From positions 558,615 to 622,614 of the forward strand of contig NZ_JACKVK010000011.1 of NCBI RefSeq assembly GCF_025823185.1: 64,000 bases of DNA, in the 5' to 3' direction. Positions 39,457-49,117 of the stretch are shown one piece after another; within the stretch, counting starts at the first letter, position 1, and every line of letters starts with the position of its first letter. This DNA is from Mycobacterium yunnanensis. GTDB lineage: Bacteria > Actinomycetota > Actinomycetes > Mycobacteriales > Mycobacteriaceae. The notes below the pieces were generated by a model. It saw nothing but the letters and a program-made list of their open reading frames with translations. It had not been told where the DNA came from and ran no database searches. The translations under genes and the position numbers were made by a program.

Positions 39457-41466
39457 TCAAGCCTTCCTTAAGACCGGAATGGTCTTCCTGACGATGAGGG
39501 GCGGCGTCATCGTCGCCACGGCGGCGTCCGAGATTGCTCCGCACACGACCAACGCGAAGCCCTGCGTGGGGCCAACGTTGACATCGACCGCAGTTATCCG
39601 CGCCTTCCAACGGCCAGCCTTCGCCTGAAGCAGCACCACTTGCACGTTGTTCTCCGTGTCAACGGCCTGGCCTACTACCGAGACACCGTCGACGAACCTG
39701 TTGCCCGAGTACACGTCTCCTGTCGGAGTCGCAACCGCCAGATCGAGATGGTTGACGGCGCAGCGGTCCGAACCCACCGCGCCGGGCGGCTCAGTCCAGA
39801 CCAGTGTCACGGTGAGCCAGCCTTCGCGTTCAGTATCGAAGTCGACGACGGCGGAACCTCCGGCTGCCAAGCCCTCTGAGTTGCGAGCCTGAACCAGAAG
39901 GCGTGGCGTCTTCTGGCCGACGGCTGCCGCGGCATCCATCAATCCCCAGCCTCGAGCGACACTGGGCGCCTGGACGTCCTGACCGCTGGCAACCGCGGCA
40001 CTGATGGCGACGGCGCGCAAGAGGGCGCCGGTTGGCACGAATCCATCCGCCGTATTCGTCTTGCCGTCGCGGTAGCGGCCTTCCATCAACTGCTGGCGTA
40101 CTAGGACGAGAATGCCCGCAACCCAGGGTGCCGCATAGCTGCTCGCACACTTCGCAGACGGACCAATTCCGTTGCCCGTGCCGATGAGAGCCGACACGAC
40201 GCCGCAACCCACGCCCATGAGATCAGGCTTTCGGCGTCCATCTGCCGTAGGACCGTTGCAACCGTCTCCCACCTCGTCACCTGAGCCGACGGCAGCCGCA
40301 CTGACACAGAGTGCGTTCTTCGCAGTACCAGGCTCACCTTGCTCCTCGCCGGTGTTACCGCTGGAGCCGACGATCACATGGTCTTCGTTGAGCCAGCAGA
40401 ATGCATCGACGTCCGCTGATCCCTGCCCGTAGGTAGCTGGCTTGCAAAACCCCTGTGGTGCTGAATGCCAGCTGTTGCTGTGCACAAATGCGCCTGACTC
40501 GGCCGCAGCGGCGAATTCGCTGAGCATCGAAGACTGTTTGAGATCTCCGCGATTGCCGCTGACGACACGCGCACCCCAGGCGACGCCACGGTCCGGATTG
40601 GTCCCAGGCTGCGCCAAGTCGTCGCCAACCGCTATGCAGCTGGTAAAGGTCGCATGCTTGCCGGGGCTCGTCTGAGTGACGTTGCGGATCGCGACCACCT
40701 TTCGGTGCACATCACCCGGTGTCGGATTCGCCGGATCACGGAAGAAGCTGTGGCCTAGATCCAATGGACCATTGTCGATGATGCCGACGATCTGACCTGT
40801 TCCGCTCAAACCCAGTGCCGCGTCGATGTCCGCCCTTCTCCTCGCCGCCGCCTGACTCGATCCGACCACTCGGCAGCCGTCGGCCTCGTCGTCGACCATC
40901 TCAGGCACGGGTTGTACCCATCGCACACCATCCAGGCTTGCCGCCGTCGCCGCCAGTCGGGACCCACCGCGCACTCGCAGCACGAAGGCTCCGCCGCGAG
41001 ACCGGTCGTCCAGTACGGCAATCAGATCGGCCGCGGCGACCATTTCATTCACCTGAGCCAGAACTGTGTCGACTGCTGAGTCGAAGACCACGATATCGAA
41101 TGGAGCGGGATCGGCCGGCTCATTGTCCTCGAGTTCCGCCCGCACGGCGGCAGGCAGTTTCTGATCACTGCCCAGACGCATCACAGCCCGTATGCGTGGG
41201 TCGGCCTGCAGGCGCTCCGCGACGCCCGGCTGCAGGGCCTCCACATACCCCCTCGGCGGCACGTAGTCCGTCAACCGCAGCCCAAAGCGAGATCGGCAAT
41301 CCGCAATGTCCAGCGCAGTCAGCGAATTCACGAATTGGACCAGCCATGCCGCCACGTTGGTGGCGGGCACAGTGCGGTTGCCCTCGCGCTGCCGGCCTTG
41401 CTCGACCAACGGGTCGATTACGTTGCCGGCAATCGACACGCGGTCGTCCGCACCGAACGCGGTCAT
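39457..41466 (-). CDS. cytoplasmic subtilisin-like (S8) serine protease
   Basis: A 669-aa S8 protease. Residues 1-190 look like a propeptide or sensor region (beta-alpha units, FVLRVRGGSRLAATAASLDGV). The catalytic domain holds Asp231 (IIDNG), His271 (GKHATF), the oxyanion Asn371 (GSSGNTG) and Ser443 (ASSYAAPWVAG, standing for the usual GTSMATP). Residues about 535-642 form a beta-rich C-terminal domain with HLDLAVATPTGDVYSGNRF, like the jelly roll of KP-43-type enzymes. There is no signal peptide, so it should act inside the cell. ATG 41466 overlaps the stop of the helical-protein gene (ATGA). Target unknown; see findings. Confidence 0.9.
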   Translation of the reverse strand: MTAFGADDRVSIAGNVIDPLVEQGRQREGNRTVPATNVAAWLVQFVNSLTALDIADCRSRFGLRLTDYVPPRGYVEALQPGVAERLQADPRIRAVMRLGSDQKLPAAVRAELEDNEPADPAPFDIVVFDSAVDTVLAQVNEMVAAADLIAVLDDRSRGGAFVLRVRGGSRLAATAASLDGVRWVQPVPEMVDDEADGCRVVGSSQAAARRRADIDAALGLSGTGQIVGIIDNGPLDLGHSFFRDPANPTPGDVHRKVVAIRNVTQTSPGKHATFTSCIAVGDDLAQPGTNPDRGVAWGARVVSGNRGDLKQSSMLSEFAAAAESGAFVHSNSWHSAPQGFCKPATYGQGSADVDAFCWLNEDHVIVGSSGNTGEEQGEPGTAKNALCVSAAAVGSGDEVGDGCNGPTADGRRKPDLMGVGCGVVSALIGTGNGIGPSAKCASSYAAPWVAGILVLVRQQLMEGRYRDGKTNTADGFVPTGALLRAVAISAAVASGQDVQAPSVARGWGLMDAAAAVGQKTPRLLVQARNSEGLAAGGSAVVDFDTEREGWLTVTLVWTEPPGAVGSDRCAVNHLDLAVATPTGDVYSGNRFVDGVSVVGQAVDTENNVQVVLLQAKAGRWKARITAVDVNVGPTQGFALVVCGAISDAAVATMTPPLIVRKTIPVLRKA

Positions 41467-43301
41467 CGACGAATGCCGCCGACGCCGGAGTTCGATGGAG
41501 ACCCCATCAGCCGAAAATCACCGTTGATCTCTGCCAGCGTCCACCACACGGCAAGCGAGGTAGGCAACCGCAGATCGAGCTCGACGTCCAAGTCCGTTCC
41601 CATCGAACGGGTGACGGCGCGGTAGTCGACGAACCCGAAGCCACCGTCGGGGAGCCTTTGCGCATCCAGGAAGTCGGATATGGCCTTCCTACGGGAGTGA
41701 CGTAGCGGTGAAAGCGCGTGTGCGGCACGGATCAGTCCGCAGCCGTTAATCAAATCCGATCGCCAAAGGGCTTCGACCGCAATCGCCTCCAACGTGCGAA
41801 CCCCCATTTGGTCCGCCGACGAAAGCAGCGCAGGACGCCGTGTTCCGTAGCCACCGCATGCGAGTGCTAGCGGCACCAGCGACCCCATCGCTTCAGGAGC
41901 GGTGTCGTGGAGCACCGCCCACAATGCGTGAACCGAGGGTTGAGCCGGCATTGCCGACAGGCCGAGAGCGGCAGTCAACAAACGCTTGTCGAACCATAGA
42001 AGTTCGGTCTCTTCGTCTGGCGCGGGCTGCGTGACGATCGATGTGATGAGACCAACGAAGACTGACAATGCCGGAATCTCGCTGCCCTGACGAAGGCAAA
42101 TGGAATGCGCGAGGAGTGTCAGGGCCGCTGGGACTGCTCTTAGTTGCGACACATCAACGATGCAATCGCGGAGCCCCGAGATGACGGTGTCTACGTTCGT
42201 CTTTCCAGGATGGCGCGCTTCGACGAGCGTGAGTCCCACAAGCACCTCGATGCCGACGGTGACCTTTCTGCTCTCATGGACGCGATCGACCAAGCCGATC
42301 AGCCACTGGGTGTCGAGGTCCGCGCCGTCCGGGGCCTTGACAGGCCCGGGGGCTAGAATCGGACACGATTCCGAGACGGGTTCGACGCGGCGAAGAGAGG
42401 CCGTGGCAGCCAATGCGACCACCAGTGTCGTGTGGTACCTCGAACCGAATCGCTTGTCCGGGGCTTCGGCCTCCGAGCCGTCGTCACGATCGACGCGTAC
42501 GCCCGGAACCGACCCGTCGGAGTCCTGGGCAAGTCCCAGGAGACGCCAAGCACGTGCGTAGACGTCGTCGGGCACGAGCTCGAGGAAATCCCAGCACATC
42601 ACGAACTCGCCGACGAGGTCCCAATGGCCGCTGCGACCATACCTGACAACCAGATCGCCTATGACACAGCCTAATTCGTTACGGTCGATTGCAGACATAC
42701 CCTCGAGGCCTGCATTCCCGAGGGCGGTCCCAAACATCACGTCGTGGGTGAGTTCGTACGCCGATCTCGTGTGTTGATAGAGCGCGTCCGGACGACGACC
42801 TGCCATGGAGTTACCGACGAGCTCGGCGTAAGAAGGAAGGCCGTGACGAAAACCCCCAAGATCGAGCATCATTCGCTCGATCATGACGTGATGTGGGTGA
42901 CGTTCCGACTGGTCGAGAAGCCCGGCGTCCAAGGCGCGCTGCACGGCGCATTCGTGTCCGATATCGCGATTACCCGTCGCCACCGCAACGACAGCACACA
43001 TGCCCGCCCGAAGCACCAACTGGTTGTTCGTTCGAACTGGCTGGTCACGAACCGGTGCAGAGTTGGCCACATCGACGAGCCATGCCAAGATCGTCCGCGC
43101 CGGCCCTCCCAGTGACTCGAGACCCGTTCGCAGCAGGCACGCCATCAGAATTGTAAGCTCGGTAAGAGGCTTGATCTGCGACTCGTTGCCGAGACCATCG
43201 CGCACGTCGAACGACTCCAAATTGGCCGCAAGCCAATTCAGCGCACCCTTGCGGTAACGCGCAAGATTGGCTTGATCCCCCACATCCGGCGGGTTGGACA
43301 C
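41463..43301 (-). CDS. large helical protein, DUF6895-like
   Basis: A 612-aa soluble, mostly helical protein with no membrane segment. Residues 180-260 (YELTHDVMFGTALG, HWDLVGEFVMCWDFL, LLGLAQDSDGSVPG) and 285-305 (RYHTTLVVALAAT) resemble actinobacterial DUF6895 proteins as I remember them. Repeats of the form AQ-x-x-DG (AQDSDGS near 258 and AQRLPDGGFGF near 550) recall the QW motifs of alpha/alpha-toroid enzymes. No catalytic residues can be named. It lies 28 bp after the small-protein gene and overlaps the protease start, so the three form one operon. Codon use is less GC-biased than the neighbours. Family assignment is tentative. Confidence 0.75.
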   Translation of the reverse strand: MSNPPDVGDQANLARYRKGALNWLAANLESFDVRDGLGNESQIKPLTELTILMACLLRTGLESLGGPARTILAWLVDVANSAPVRDQPVRTNNQLVLRAGMCAVVAVATGNRDIGHECAVQRALDAGLLDQSERHPHHVMIERMMLDLGGFRHGLPSYAELVGNSMAGRRPDALYQHTRSAYELTHDVMFGTALGNAGLEGMSAIDRNELGCVIGDLVVRYGRSGHWDLVGEFVMCWDFLELVPDDVYARAWRLLGLAQDSDGSVPGVRVDRDDGSEAEAPDKRFGSRYHTTLVVALAATASLRRVEPVSESCPILAPGPVKAPDGADLDTQWLIGLVDRVHESRKVTVGIEVLVGLTLVEARHPGKTNVDTVISGLRDCIVDVSQLRAVPAALTLLAHSICLRQGSEIPALSVFVGLITSIVTQPAPDEETELLWFDKRLLTAALGLSAMPAQPSVHALWAVLHDTAPEAMGSLVPLALACGGYGTRRPALLSSADQMGVRTLEAIAVEALWRSDLINGCGLIRAAHALSPLRHSRRKAISDFLDAQRLPDGGFGFVDYRAVTRSMGTDLDVELDLRLPTSLAVWWTLAEINGDFRLMGSPSNSGVGGIRR

Positions 43302-43329
43302 TCTCGCGATCCAAGGCCTGCCTTCTGCG

Positions 43330-43611
43330 CTATTCGGCCTCGGCCATATGAATTAAGGCAAACGTCGGGTAGGCCAGGATGTCGAGTGAATCAGGCTCGT
43401 TCTCGGCCTCGGCACGTTCTTGCGATTTCTTGGCAACCGCTTCCGCAAGGGCTGGCAAGTCGAAGATGCTCTGCTTCGCTAACGCCACCATGACGTCCTC
43501 GACGGTGACGCGACCGGTCAAGCGAATCGAACCATCATCCGCCATCACAACCCCCAAAGCCGAATCGACACAATTGTCAATAATGCTGATCCGCGTTGCC
43601 GTAAAAGTCAA
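43330..43611 (-). CDS. small protein of the S8 protease operon (TTG start)
   Basis: A 93-aa protein, first of the three-gene operon. It opens (TTG)TFTATRISIIDNCVDSAL, has an amphipathic, acidic helical middle (VTVEDVMVALAKQSIFDLPALAEAVAKK, given in parts) and a hydrophobic C-terminal patch ILAYPTFALIHMAEAE. TTG at 43611 is the only possible start because an in-frame TAA lies two codons upstream; a GGAGG sequence lies 11 nt before it. No family recognised. It could be the protease substrate, a modified-peptide precursor, or an inhibitor; none is shown. Confidence 0.65.
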   Translation of the reverse strand: MTFTATRISIIDNCVDSALGVVMADDGSIRLTGRVTVEDVMVALAKQSIFDLPALAEAVAKKSQERAEAENEPDSLDILAYPTFALIHMAEAE

Positions 43612-43662
43612 CGATTAAGTTTCCTCCTTGACCGCGGGTTGTCTTCGTCATTCCCAACACCC

Positions 43663-43668
43663 ACCGTA
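43663..43668 (-). promoter_or_regulatory. putative -10 of the S8 protease operon
   Basis: Minus-strand TACGGT lies 19 bp downstream of a perfect TTGACA (rc of 43688-43693) that is one arm of the palindromic operator. The spacer is slightly long, but both hexamers are good. Confidence 0.4.
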
Positions 43669-43678
43669 CGGTCGTGAA

Positions 43679-43694
43679 CTTGACACCTGTCAAG
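43679..43694. promoter_or_regulatory. perfect 16-bp palindromic operator between divergent genes
   Basis: CTTGACA-CC-TGTCAAG, arms of 7 bp with a 2-bp centre. This is a TetR-type operator geometry. It abuts the TAAGCT -10 of the DUF4334 gene on the plus strand and contains the TTGACA of the protease operon on the minus strand, so one regulator could control both. No regulator gene is adjacent. Confidence 0.65.
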
Positions 43695-43700
43695 TAAGCT
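43695..43700 (+). promoter_or_regulatory. putative -10 of leaderless DUF4334 gene
   Basis: TAAGCT directly after the palindrome and seven bases before the ATG at 43708. No ribosome-binding site. Confidence 0.5.
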
Positions 43701-43707
43701 CCCGCGC

Positions 43708-44274
43708 ATGTTGTCGACCGACGTTCTGCCCGACGCACCCACGACCGCCGCCGGGGCCCTTGCGCTGTTCGACGCCGCGCCCGCCGCCGATGCGGAGTTC
43801 ATGATCGGAACCTGGCGCGGTGCCGAACTGCCGACCCACCATCCCCTCGACGGTCTGCTGGCGGCCAGCGGGTGGTGGGGCAAACAGTTCGTGGACGCCG
43901 AGACCGTCCATCCCCTGCTGTTCCCGACCGCCGACGGTTCGGCGCTGTGGGCGCTCAACCCGGCACTGGCCTTCGGCGGCATGGGCCTGGCCACCCGGGT
44001 CCCCGGGCTCAAGGGGCTGAACTTCTCGCGTCCGATCACCGCGCTCAAACCGGTCCTGGGCACCACCGCCCCCAAGGCGCGGCTCCGCACGACTCGTTAC
44101 CGCGGCGTCGACTCGGCCACCATGGTCTACGACCAACTGCCGATCAACGACGTGTTCCGGGTGCTCGACGACACGGCGGGATCCGAAACCGTGCTCGGCG
44201 CCATGGATCTTCGCGGCTCGTCGCGTCCGTACTTCTTCGTACTCCGGCGCGACGATTCGCTGCAGGTGCGCTAA
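43708..44274 (+). CDS. GXWXG/DUF4334 protein
   Basis: A 188-aa protein with an N-terminal GXWXG domain (MIGTWRGAELPTHHPLDGLLAA, about residues 32-55) and a C-terminal DUF4334 domain (RYRGVDSATMVYDQLPINDVFR ... MDLRGSSRPYFFVLRRD). The pair is common in actinobacteria and thought to be a small-molecule-binding beta barrel; function unknown. Leaderless from ATG 43708 beside a palindromic operator. Its 3' end overlaps the beta-lactamase gene by 4 bp. Confidence 0.88.
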   Translation: MLSTDVLPDAPTTAAGALALFDAAPAADAEFMIGTWRGAELPTHHPLDGLLAASGWWGKQFVDAETVHPLLFPTADGSALWALNPALAFGGMGLATRVPGLKGLNFSRPITALKPVLGTTAPKARLRTTRYRGVDSATMVYDQLPINDVFRVLDDTAGSETVLGAMDLRGSSRPYFFVLRRDDSLQVR

Positions 44275-45158
44275 CCCGTCGTCAGGTACGGCAGCACCGC
44301 GGCAGTCAGCTCGCCGATCAACGGCCGCAGGCTTGGAGCGTCGGGATCGTCGGACCGCGACCGCGTCATCATCGACAGCACGGCACGGCGGCCGTTCGGA
44401 CCGTAGACCACCCCGACGTCGTTGGTGCTGGCGAAGTCGCCGGCGCCGGTCTTGTCGGCACTGGTCCATCCCTCAGGCAACCCCGCGCGAAGACTCGACG
44501 TCTGATTGCCGCGCATCCAGCCCTCGAGCCGGTCGCGCTGCTCGCGGGCGAGGACGTCGCCGGTCAGCAGCCGCTGAAAACCAGCGCCGAGGGCGCGCGG
44601 GCTGCTGGTGTCGCGAGGGTCGCCATCGATGGCGGAGTTCAGTGCGGTCTCCCACCGGTCGAGCCGGGTCCGGTCGTCGCCGATGCTGCGCGCGAAGTCG
44701 GTGACCGCCGGCGGGCCGCCGATGATGCGCAACAGCCAGTTGCCTGCGGTGTTGTCACTGCGCTGCAGCGCCGCCTCGCACAGCTCGCCGATCGTCATCG
44801 TCGCCCCGACGTGCTGCTCGGTGATCGGCGAATTCGACACCAGGTCAGCCGGTTCGATGGTCACCGCATCCGACAGGTGCAGCGCTCCGGCTCGTTCGCG
44901 CTGCAACACCCGGCCCGCGGCGTAGACCTTGAACGTCGAGCACATGGCGAACGAGTCATCGGCACGGTTGACCATCTGCCGACCCGTGTCCAGGTCGACC
45001 GCCCAGATGCCGACCAGCGCGTCGTAGCGATCCTCGAAGGCGCCGAAGTCGACGCCCGAGAGGTCCGGTTCGGCGCGCGCGAGCGTCGTCGACGCCGCGG
45101 CGAGACCCGCCAACGCTCCTGCGCCGATGAGCAAGCCGCGCCGGGAGAGCGCCGCCAT
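44271..45158 (-). CDS. blaS: class A beta-lactamase, Tat-exported
   Basis: A 295-aa serine beta-lactamase hydrolysing penicillins and cephalosporins in the periplasm. Signal [18 protein letters not shown] is a twin-arginine type with a likely cut after LARA. All class A motifs are present: STFK (nucleophile Ser70), SDN (130 loop), ETALN (Glu166 loop) and KTG. ATG 45158 shares a base with the pepR stop (TGATG), so it is coupled to pepR. The place fits BlaS of fast-growing mycobacteria. Confidence 0.95.
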   Translation of the reverse strand: MAALSRRGLLIGAGALAGLAAASTTLARAEPDLSGVDFGAFEDRYDALVGIWAVDLDTGRQMVNRADDSFAMCSTFKVYAAGRVLQRERAGALHLSDAVTIEPADLVSNSPITEQHVGATMTIGELCEAALQRSDNTAGNWLLRIIGGPPAVTDFARSIGDDRTRLDRWETALNSAIDGDPRDTSSPRALGAGFQRLLTGDVLAREQRDRLEGWMRGNQTSSLRAGLPEGWTSADKTGAGDFASTNDVGVVYGPNGRRAVLSMMTRSRSDDPDAPSLRPLIGELTAAVLPYLTTG

Positions 45159-46486
45159 CAGCCGGCGATCGAGCGCAGCGCCCGCGGCAGGGACCTCTTG
45201 GACCGATGCGGTCCGAGTACCGCGGCACCGTAGGGACGATTCAACAACTGCTTGGCCACGGCGTTGACCTCCTCCAGGCTGACCGCGTCGATGAGTTCGA
45301 GCGTGTCGTCGATACTGCGGTGGGTGCCAAAGTTCAACTCGCTGCGGCCAATTCGGTGCATGCGAGATCCAGAGTCCTCGAGCCCCAGCACCAGGCCGCC
45401 ACGCAACGAACCCTTGGCGATCCGGCACTCCGCTTCGGTGATTCCGTCGCGGGCCACCTCGGCCAACACGTCGGAGGCCACCTGGGTGACCTCGCCGAAC
45501 CGCTCCGGCAGGCACGCGGCGTACACCGACAGCGCCCCCGAATCGGAGAACGTGTCGACGCTGGAGTAGACCGAGTAGGCCAGGCCGCGGCTCTCCCGAA
45601 TCTGTTGGAACAAGCGCGAACTCAGGCCGCCACCCAGAGCACTGTTGAGCACCGAGAGCGCCCAGCGGTGGTTCCAGTGCCGGCCGGGAGTCCGCACGCC
45701 GAGGAACACGTGTGTCTGCTCCCCGTCGCGGTCGACGAGTTCCACGCCCGGCCGTCCCGGCACCCGACCGGTGCCCTTGCGGGGCGCGACGGGTTCACGA
45801 CCCTTGCTCAGTCGCGGACCGAAGTGCTCCCGCACCAGCGCGACGACCTCGTCGTGGTCGACGTTTCCGGCGACGGCGACGACCATGCGCTCCGGCGTGT
45901 ACCGCCTCAAGTGAAACGAATGCAGTTGCGTGCGAGTCATCGTCGAGATCGACTCGACGCTGCCGATCACGGGGCGGCCGACCGGGTGCTGACCAAACAT
46001 CGCCGACAGGAAGACGTCGCCGAGGGTGTCCTCGGGATCGTCGTCGCGCATGGCGATCTCCTCGAGCACGACGTCGCGCTCCACCTCGACGTCCTCGGCG
46101 GCACACCGTCCCCGCAACACGACGTCGGCGACCAGGTCGACCGCCAACGCGAGGTCGCTGTCCAGCACGTGGGCGTAGTAACACGTGTGCTCACGCGAGG
46201 TGAACGCGTTGAGCTCACCGCCGACGGCGTCCACGGCCTGGGCGATTTGCACCGCCGATCGCGTCGGGGTCGACTTGAACAGCAGGTGCTCGAGGAAGTG
46301 GGCGGCACCGGCCACGCTCTGACCTTCGTCACGTGAGCCGACGCCCACCCACACTCCCACGGACGCCGAGCGCACCGACGGGACGAACTCCGTGACTACC
46401 CGGAGCCCGCCCGGCAGTGTGCTGCGGCGGACGTGGTCAGCTGATCCCGATGACGCGAGGCGCGAAGAATCAGACTGTCGCGGCAT
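45158..46486 (-). CDS. pepR: M16-family zinc peptidase PepR
   Basis: A 442-aa M16 metallopeptidase (Rv2782c orthologue). The inverted zinc motif HFLEH is at about residues 67-71 with the distal Glu further on ([15 protein letters not shown]). The C-terminal half is the inactive paired domain. ATG 46486 (MPRQSD) matches the homologue start and overlaps gpsI by 17 nt. Cytoplasmic processing peptidase with unknown substrate. Confidence 0.95.
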   Translation of the reverse strand: MPRQSDSSRLASSGSADHVRRSTLPGGLRVVTEFVPSVRSASVGVWVGVGSRDEGQSVAGAAHFLEHLLFKSTPTRSAVQIAQAVDAVGGELNAFTSREHTCYYAHVLDSDLALAVDLVADVVLRGRCAAEDVEVERDVVLEEIAMRDDDPEDTLGDVFLSAMFGQHPVGRPVIGSVESISTMTRTQLHSFHLRRYTPERMVVAVAGNVDHDEVVALVREHFGPRLSKGREPVAPRKGTGRVPGRPGVELVDRDGEQTHVFLGVRTPGRHWNHRWALSVLNSALGGGLSSRLFQQIRESRGLAYSVYSSVDTFSDSGALSVYAACLPERFGEVTQVASDVLAEVARDGITEAECRIAKGSLRGGLVLGLEDSGSRMHRIGRSELNFGTHRSIDDTLELIDAVSLEEVNAVAKQLLNRPYGAAVLGPHRSKRSLPRALRSIAG

Positions 46487-48746
46487 CGGCGGGTTCGGCA
46501 CCCGTGTCCGTTGCGGCCGCCGGAGCGCTCTCGGGCGACGCTCCCGCTTCCCCATCGTCGGCGACCAAGACCAGCGAGATCTTCCCGCGGTTGTCGATGT
46601 CGGCGATCTCGACGCGCAGCTTGTCGCCGACCTTGACGACGTCCTCGACCTTGTTGATCCGCTTGCCGCGACCCAACTTCGAGATGTGCACCAGGCCGTC
46701 ACGACCGGGCAGCAGCGACACGAAGGCGCCGAAGTCGGTGGTCTTCACCACCGTGCCGAGGAACCGCTCACCGATCTTGGGCAGCTGCGGGTTGGCGATG
46801 GCGTTGATCAGGTCGATCGCCGCCTGGGCCGCCTCGCCGTTGGACGCGCCCACGAACACGGTGCCGTCGTCCTCGATCGAGACCGACGCACCCGTCTGCT
46901 CGGTGATCGAGTTGATCATCTTGCCCTTGGGCCCGATGACCTCGCCGATCTTGTCGACCGGCACCTTGATCGTGGTGATCCGCGGCGCGTACAGGCTCAT
47001 CTCGTCGGGCTCGTCGATGGCCTCGGCCATGACCTCGAGGATGGTGATACGCGCGTCCTTGGCCTGGGCCAGCGCACCGGCCAGCACCTTGGACGGGATG
47101 CCGTCGAGCTTGGTGTCGAGCTGCAGGGCGGTGACGAAGTCCTTCGTGCCTGCGCACTTGAAGTCCATGTCGCCGAACGCATCCTCGGCGCCGAGGATGT
47201 CGGTCAGGGTGACGAAGCGACGCTCGGTCTTCCCGTCAACCTCGACGTCGTCGGACACCAGGCCCATCGCGATGCCGGCCACCGGCGCCTTGAGCGGCAC
47301 ACCGGCGTTCAGCAGCGACAGCGTCGACGCACACACCGAGCCCATCGAGGTGGAACCGTTGGAGCCCAACGCCTCCGAGACCTGACGAATGGCGTAGGGG
47401 AACTCCTCGACGCTCGGCAGCACGGGCATCAGCGCACGCTCGGCGAGCGCACCGTGGCCGATCTCGCGACGCTTGGGCGAGCCCACGCGACCAGTCTCAC
47501 CGGTGGAGAACGGCGGGAAGTTGTAGTGGTGCATGTAGCGCTTGGACGTCTCCGGCCCCAGCGAGTCGATCTGCTGCGCCATCTTCACCATGTCGAGGGT
47601 GGTGACGCCCATGATCTGAGTCTCGCCGCGCTCGAACAGGGCGCTACCGTGCGCCCGCGGGATGACGGCCACCTCGGCGGACAGCGCACGGATGTCGGTG
47701 ATGCCGCGGCCGTCGATGCGGAAGTGGTCGGTGAGGATGCGCTGGCGCACCAGCTTCTTGGTCAGCGAGCGGAACGCCGCGCCGATCTCCTTCTCGCGAC
47801 CCGCATAGGTCTCGCCAAGACGATCCAGCACCTCGGCCTTGATTTCGTTGGTGCGGTCGTCGCGCTCTTCCTTGCCCGCGATGGTGAGCGCCTTCGACAG
47901 TTCGTCGGTGGCCACCGAGGACACCGCGTAGAACACGTCGTCCTGGTAATCCGGGAACACCGGGTAGTCGGCGACGGGCTTCGCGGCCGCGTCGGCCAGT
48001 GCCTTCTGCGCGTCGCACAGGGCGGCGATGAACGGCTTGGCGGCTTCGAGGCCCTCGGCCACGACGGCTTCGGTCGGCGCACCCGCGCCGCCGGCGATCA
48101 GCTCGATCACCTTGTCGGTGGCCTCGGCCTCGACCATCATGATCGCTACGTCGTCCCCGGCCTTGCGGCCCGCGACCACCATGTCGAACACGGCACCCTC
48201 GAGCTGCTCGACGGTGGGGAACGCCACCCACTGGCCGTCGATCAGGGCGACGCGGACGCCGCCGACCGGGCCGGAGAACGGGATGCCCGAAATCTGGGTG
48301 GACGCGGACGCGGCGTTGATCGCCAGCACGTCGTACAGATCCTTGGGATCCAGGCTCAAGACGGTGACGACGACCTGGATCTCGTTGCGCAGCCCGGAGA
48401 TGAAGGTTGGCCGCAGCGGCCGGTCGATCAGACGGCAGGTCAGGATCGCGTCGGTGGACGGGCGGCCCTCGCGGCGGAAGAACGAGCCGGGGATGCGACC
48501 CGCGGCGTACATGCGCTCTTCGACGTCGATCGTGAGCGGGAAGAAGTCGAAGTGGTCCTTGGGCTGCTTGCTGGCCGTGGTGGCGCTCAGCAGCATGGTC
48601 TCGTCGTCGAGGTAGGCGACGACGGAGCCGGCGGCCTGCTTGGCCAGCCGGCCGGTCTCGAAGCGGATGGTGCGGGTGCCGAAGCTCCCGTTGTCGATCA
48701 CGGCGGTCGATTCGAAGACGCCGTCTTCGATTTCAGTTGCAGACAT
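46470..48746 (-). CDS. gpsI: polynucleotide phosphorylase
   Basis: A 758-aa 3'-5' phosphorolytic exoribonuclease, core of RNA decay; the mycobacterial form is also called guanosine pentaphosphate synthetase. Two RNase PH domains (about 20-240 and 340-560), with the active-site region [17 protein letters not shown] and [15 protein letters not shown], then KH ([10 protein letters not shown]) and S1 ([20 protein letters not shown]) RNA-binding domains. Start [12 protein letters not shown] at 48746; upstream in-frame codons are in the leader. lppU, which precedes gpsI in M. tuberculosis, is absent. Confidence 0.97.
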   Translation of the reverse strand: MSATEIEDGVFESTAVIDNGSFGTRTIRFETGRLAKQAAGSVVAYLDDETMLLSATTASKQPKDHFDFFPLTIDVEERMYAAGRIPGSFFRREGRPSTDAILTCRLIDRPLRPTFISGLRNEIQVVVTVLSLDPKDLYDVLAINAASASTQISGIPFSGPVGGVRVALIDGQWVAFPTVEQLEGAVFDMVVAGRKAGDDVAIMMVEAEATDKVIELIAGGAGAPTEAVVAEGLEAAKPFIAALCDAQKALADAAAKPVADYPVFPDYQDDVFYAVSSVATDELSKALTIAGKEERDDRTNEIKAEVLDRLGETYAGREKEIGAAFRSLTKKLVRQRILTDHFRIDGRGITDIRALSAEVAVIPRAHGSALFERGETQIMGVTTLDMVKMAQQIDSLGPETSKRYMHHYNFPPFSTGETGRVGSPKRREIGHGALAERALMPVLPSVEEFPYAIRQVSEALGSNGSTSMGSVCASTLSLLNAGVPLKAPVAGIAMGLVSDDVEVDGKTERRFVTLTDILGAEDAFGDMDFKCAGTKDFVTALQLDTKLDGIPSKVLAGALAQAKDARITILEVMAEAIDEPDEMSLYAPRITTIKVPVDKIGEVIGPKGKMINSITEQTGASVSIEDDGTVFVGASNGEAAQAAIDLINAIANPQLPKIGERFLGTVVKTTDFGAFVSLLPGRDGLVHISKLGRGKRINKVEDVVKVGDKLRVEIADIDNRGKISLVLVADDGEAGASPESAPAAATDTGAEPADAATV

Positions 48747-48853
48747 ACGTGTGTCAGGCCTCTTTGGTTCTCGTGTGGTGCGCAATGGCACCCCTTTTTC
48801 GCGCGTCACGCGGGAGAACCCGGGAAATGCAGACGGCCGTCGATCGAAGCGGT

Positions 48854-48880
48854 CGGAGCCTCCCCAATGTCGGGGCTCCG
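48854..48880 (-). other. hairpin in the gpsI 5' leader
   Basis: CGGAG pairs with CTCCG and CCCC with GGGG around an AATGTC loop, with a 3-nt bulge on one side. It lies 108-134 nt before the gpsI start in the message. In E. coli the pnp leader hairpin controls PNPase synthesis; a similar role here is speculation. Confidence 0.4.
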
Positions 48881-49085
48881 GCAGCCACTACCGAAGACCG
48901 CCCATTCGATGACGGGTCCTGCAGGTGACGCACTGGAACGGTGCCCGCGGATATGCGCGAACCGCACCGATGTCAGAGCCAGAACATGGCTCAAAACACG
49001 TTCATGTTACACCGGAGCAATCTCTCGACCCACGAGCGGCTTCCAGCCGGGAAGCCGCGCCGGCGCTCACCGCGACACGAACGCA

Positions 49086-49117
49086 GCCAGCCCCGTCGCC
49101 GGGGCGACGGGGCTGGC
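49086..49117 (-). terminator. rpsO terminator hairpin
   Basis: A perfect 15-bp GC-rich stem (GCCAGCCCCGTCGCC and its complement) with a 2-nt loop, starting 20 nt after the rpsO stop. No U-run follows. Confidence 0.75.

Noticed and set aside
39457-43611. A transposase or integrase that would explain the accessory island
   Set aside because: None of the frames here shows transposase or recombinase motifs, and I found no terminal repeats or duplicated target at the island edges, so I do not call it a mobile element.
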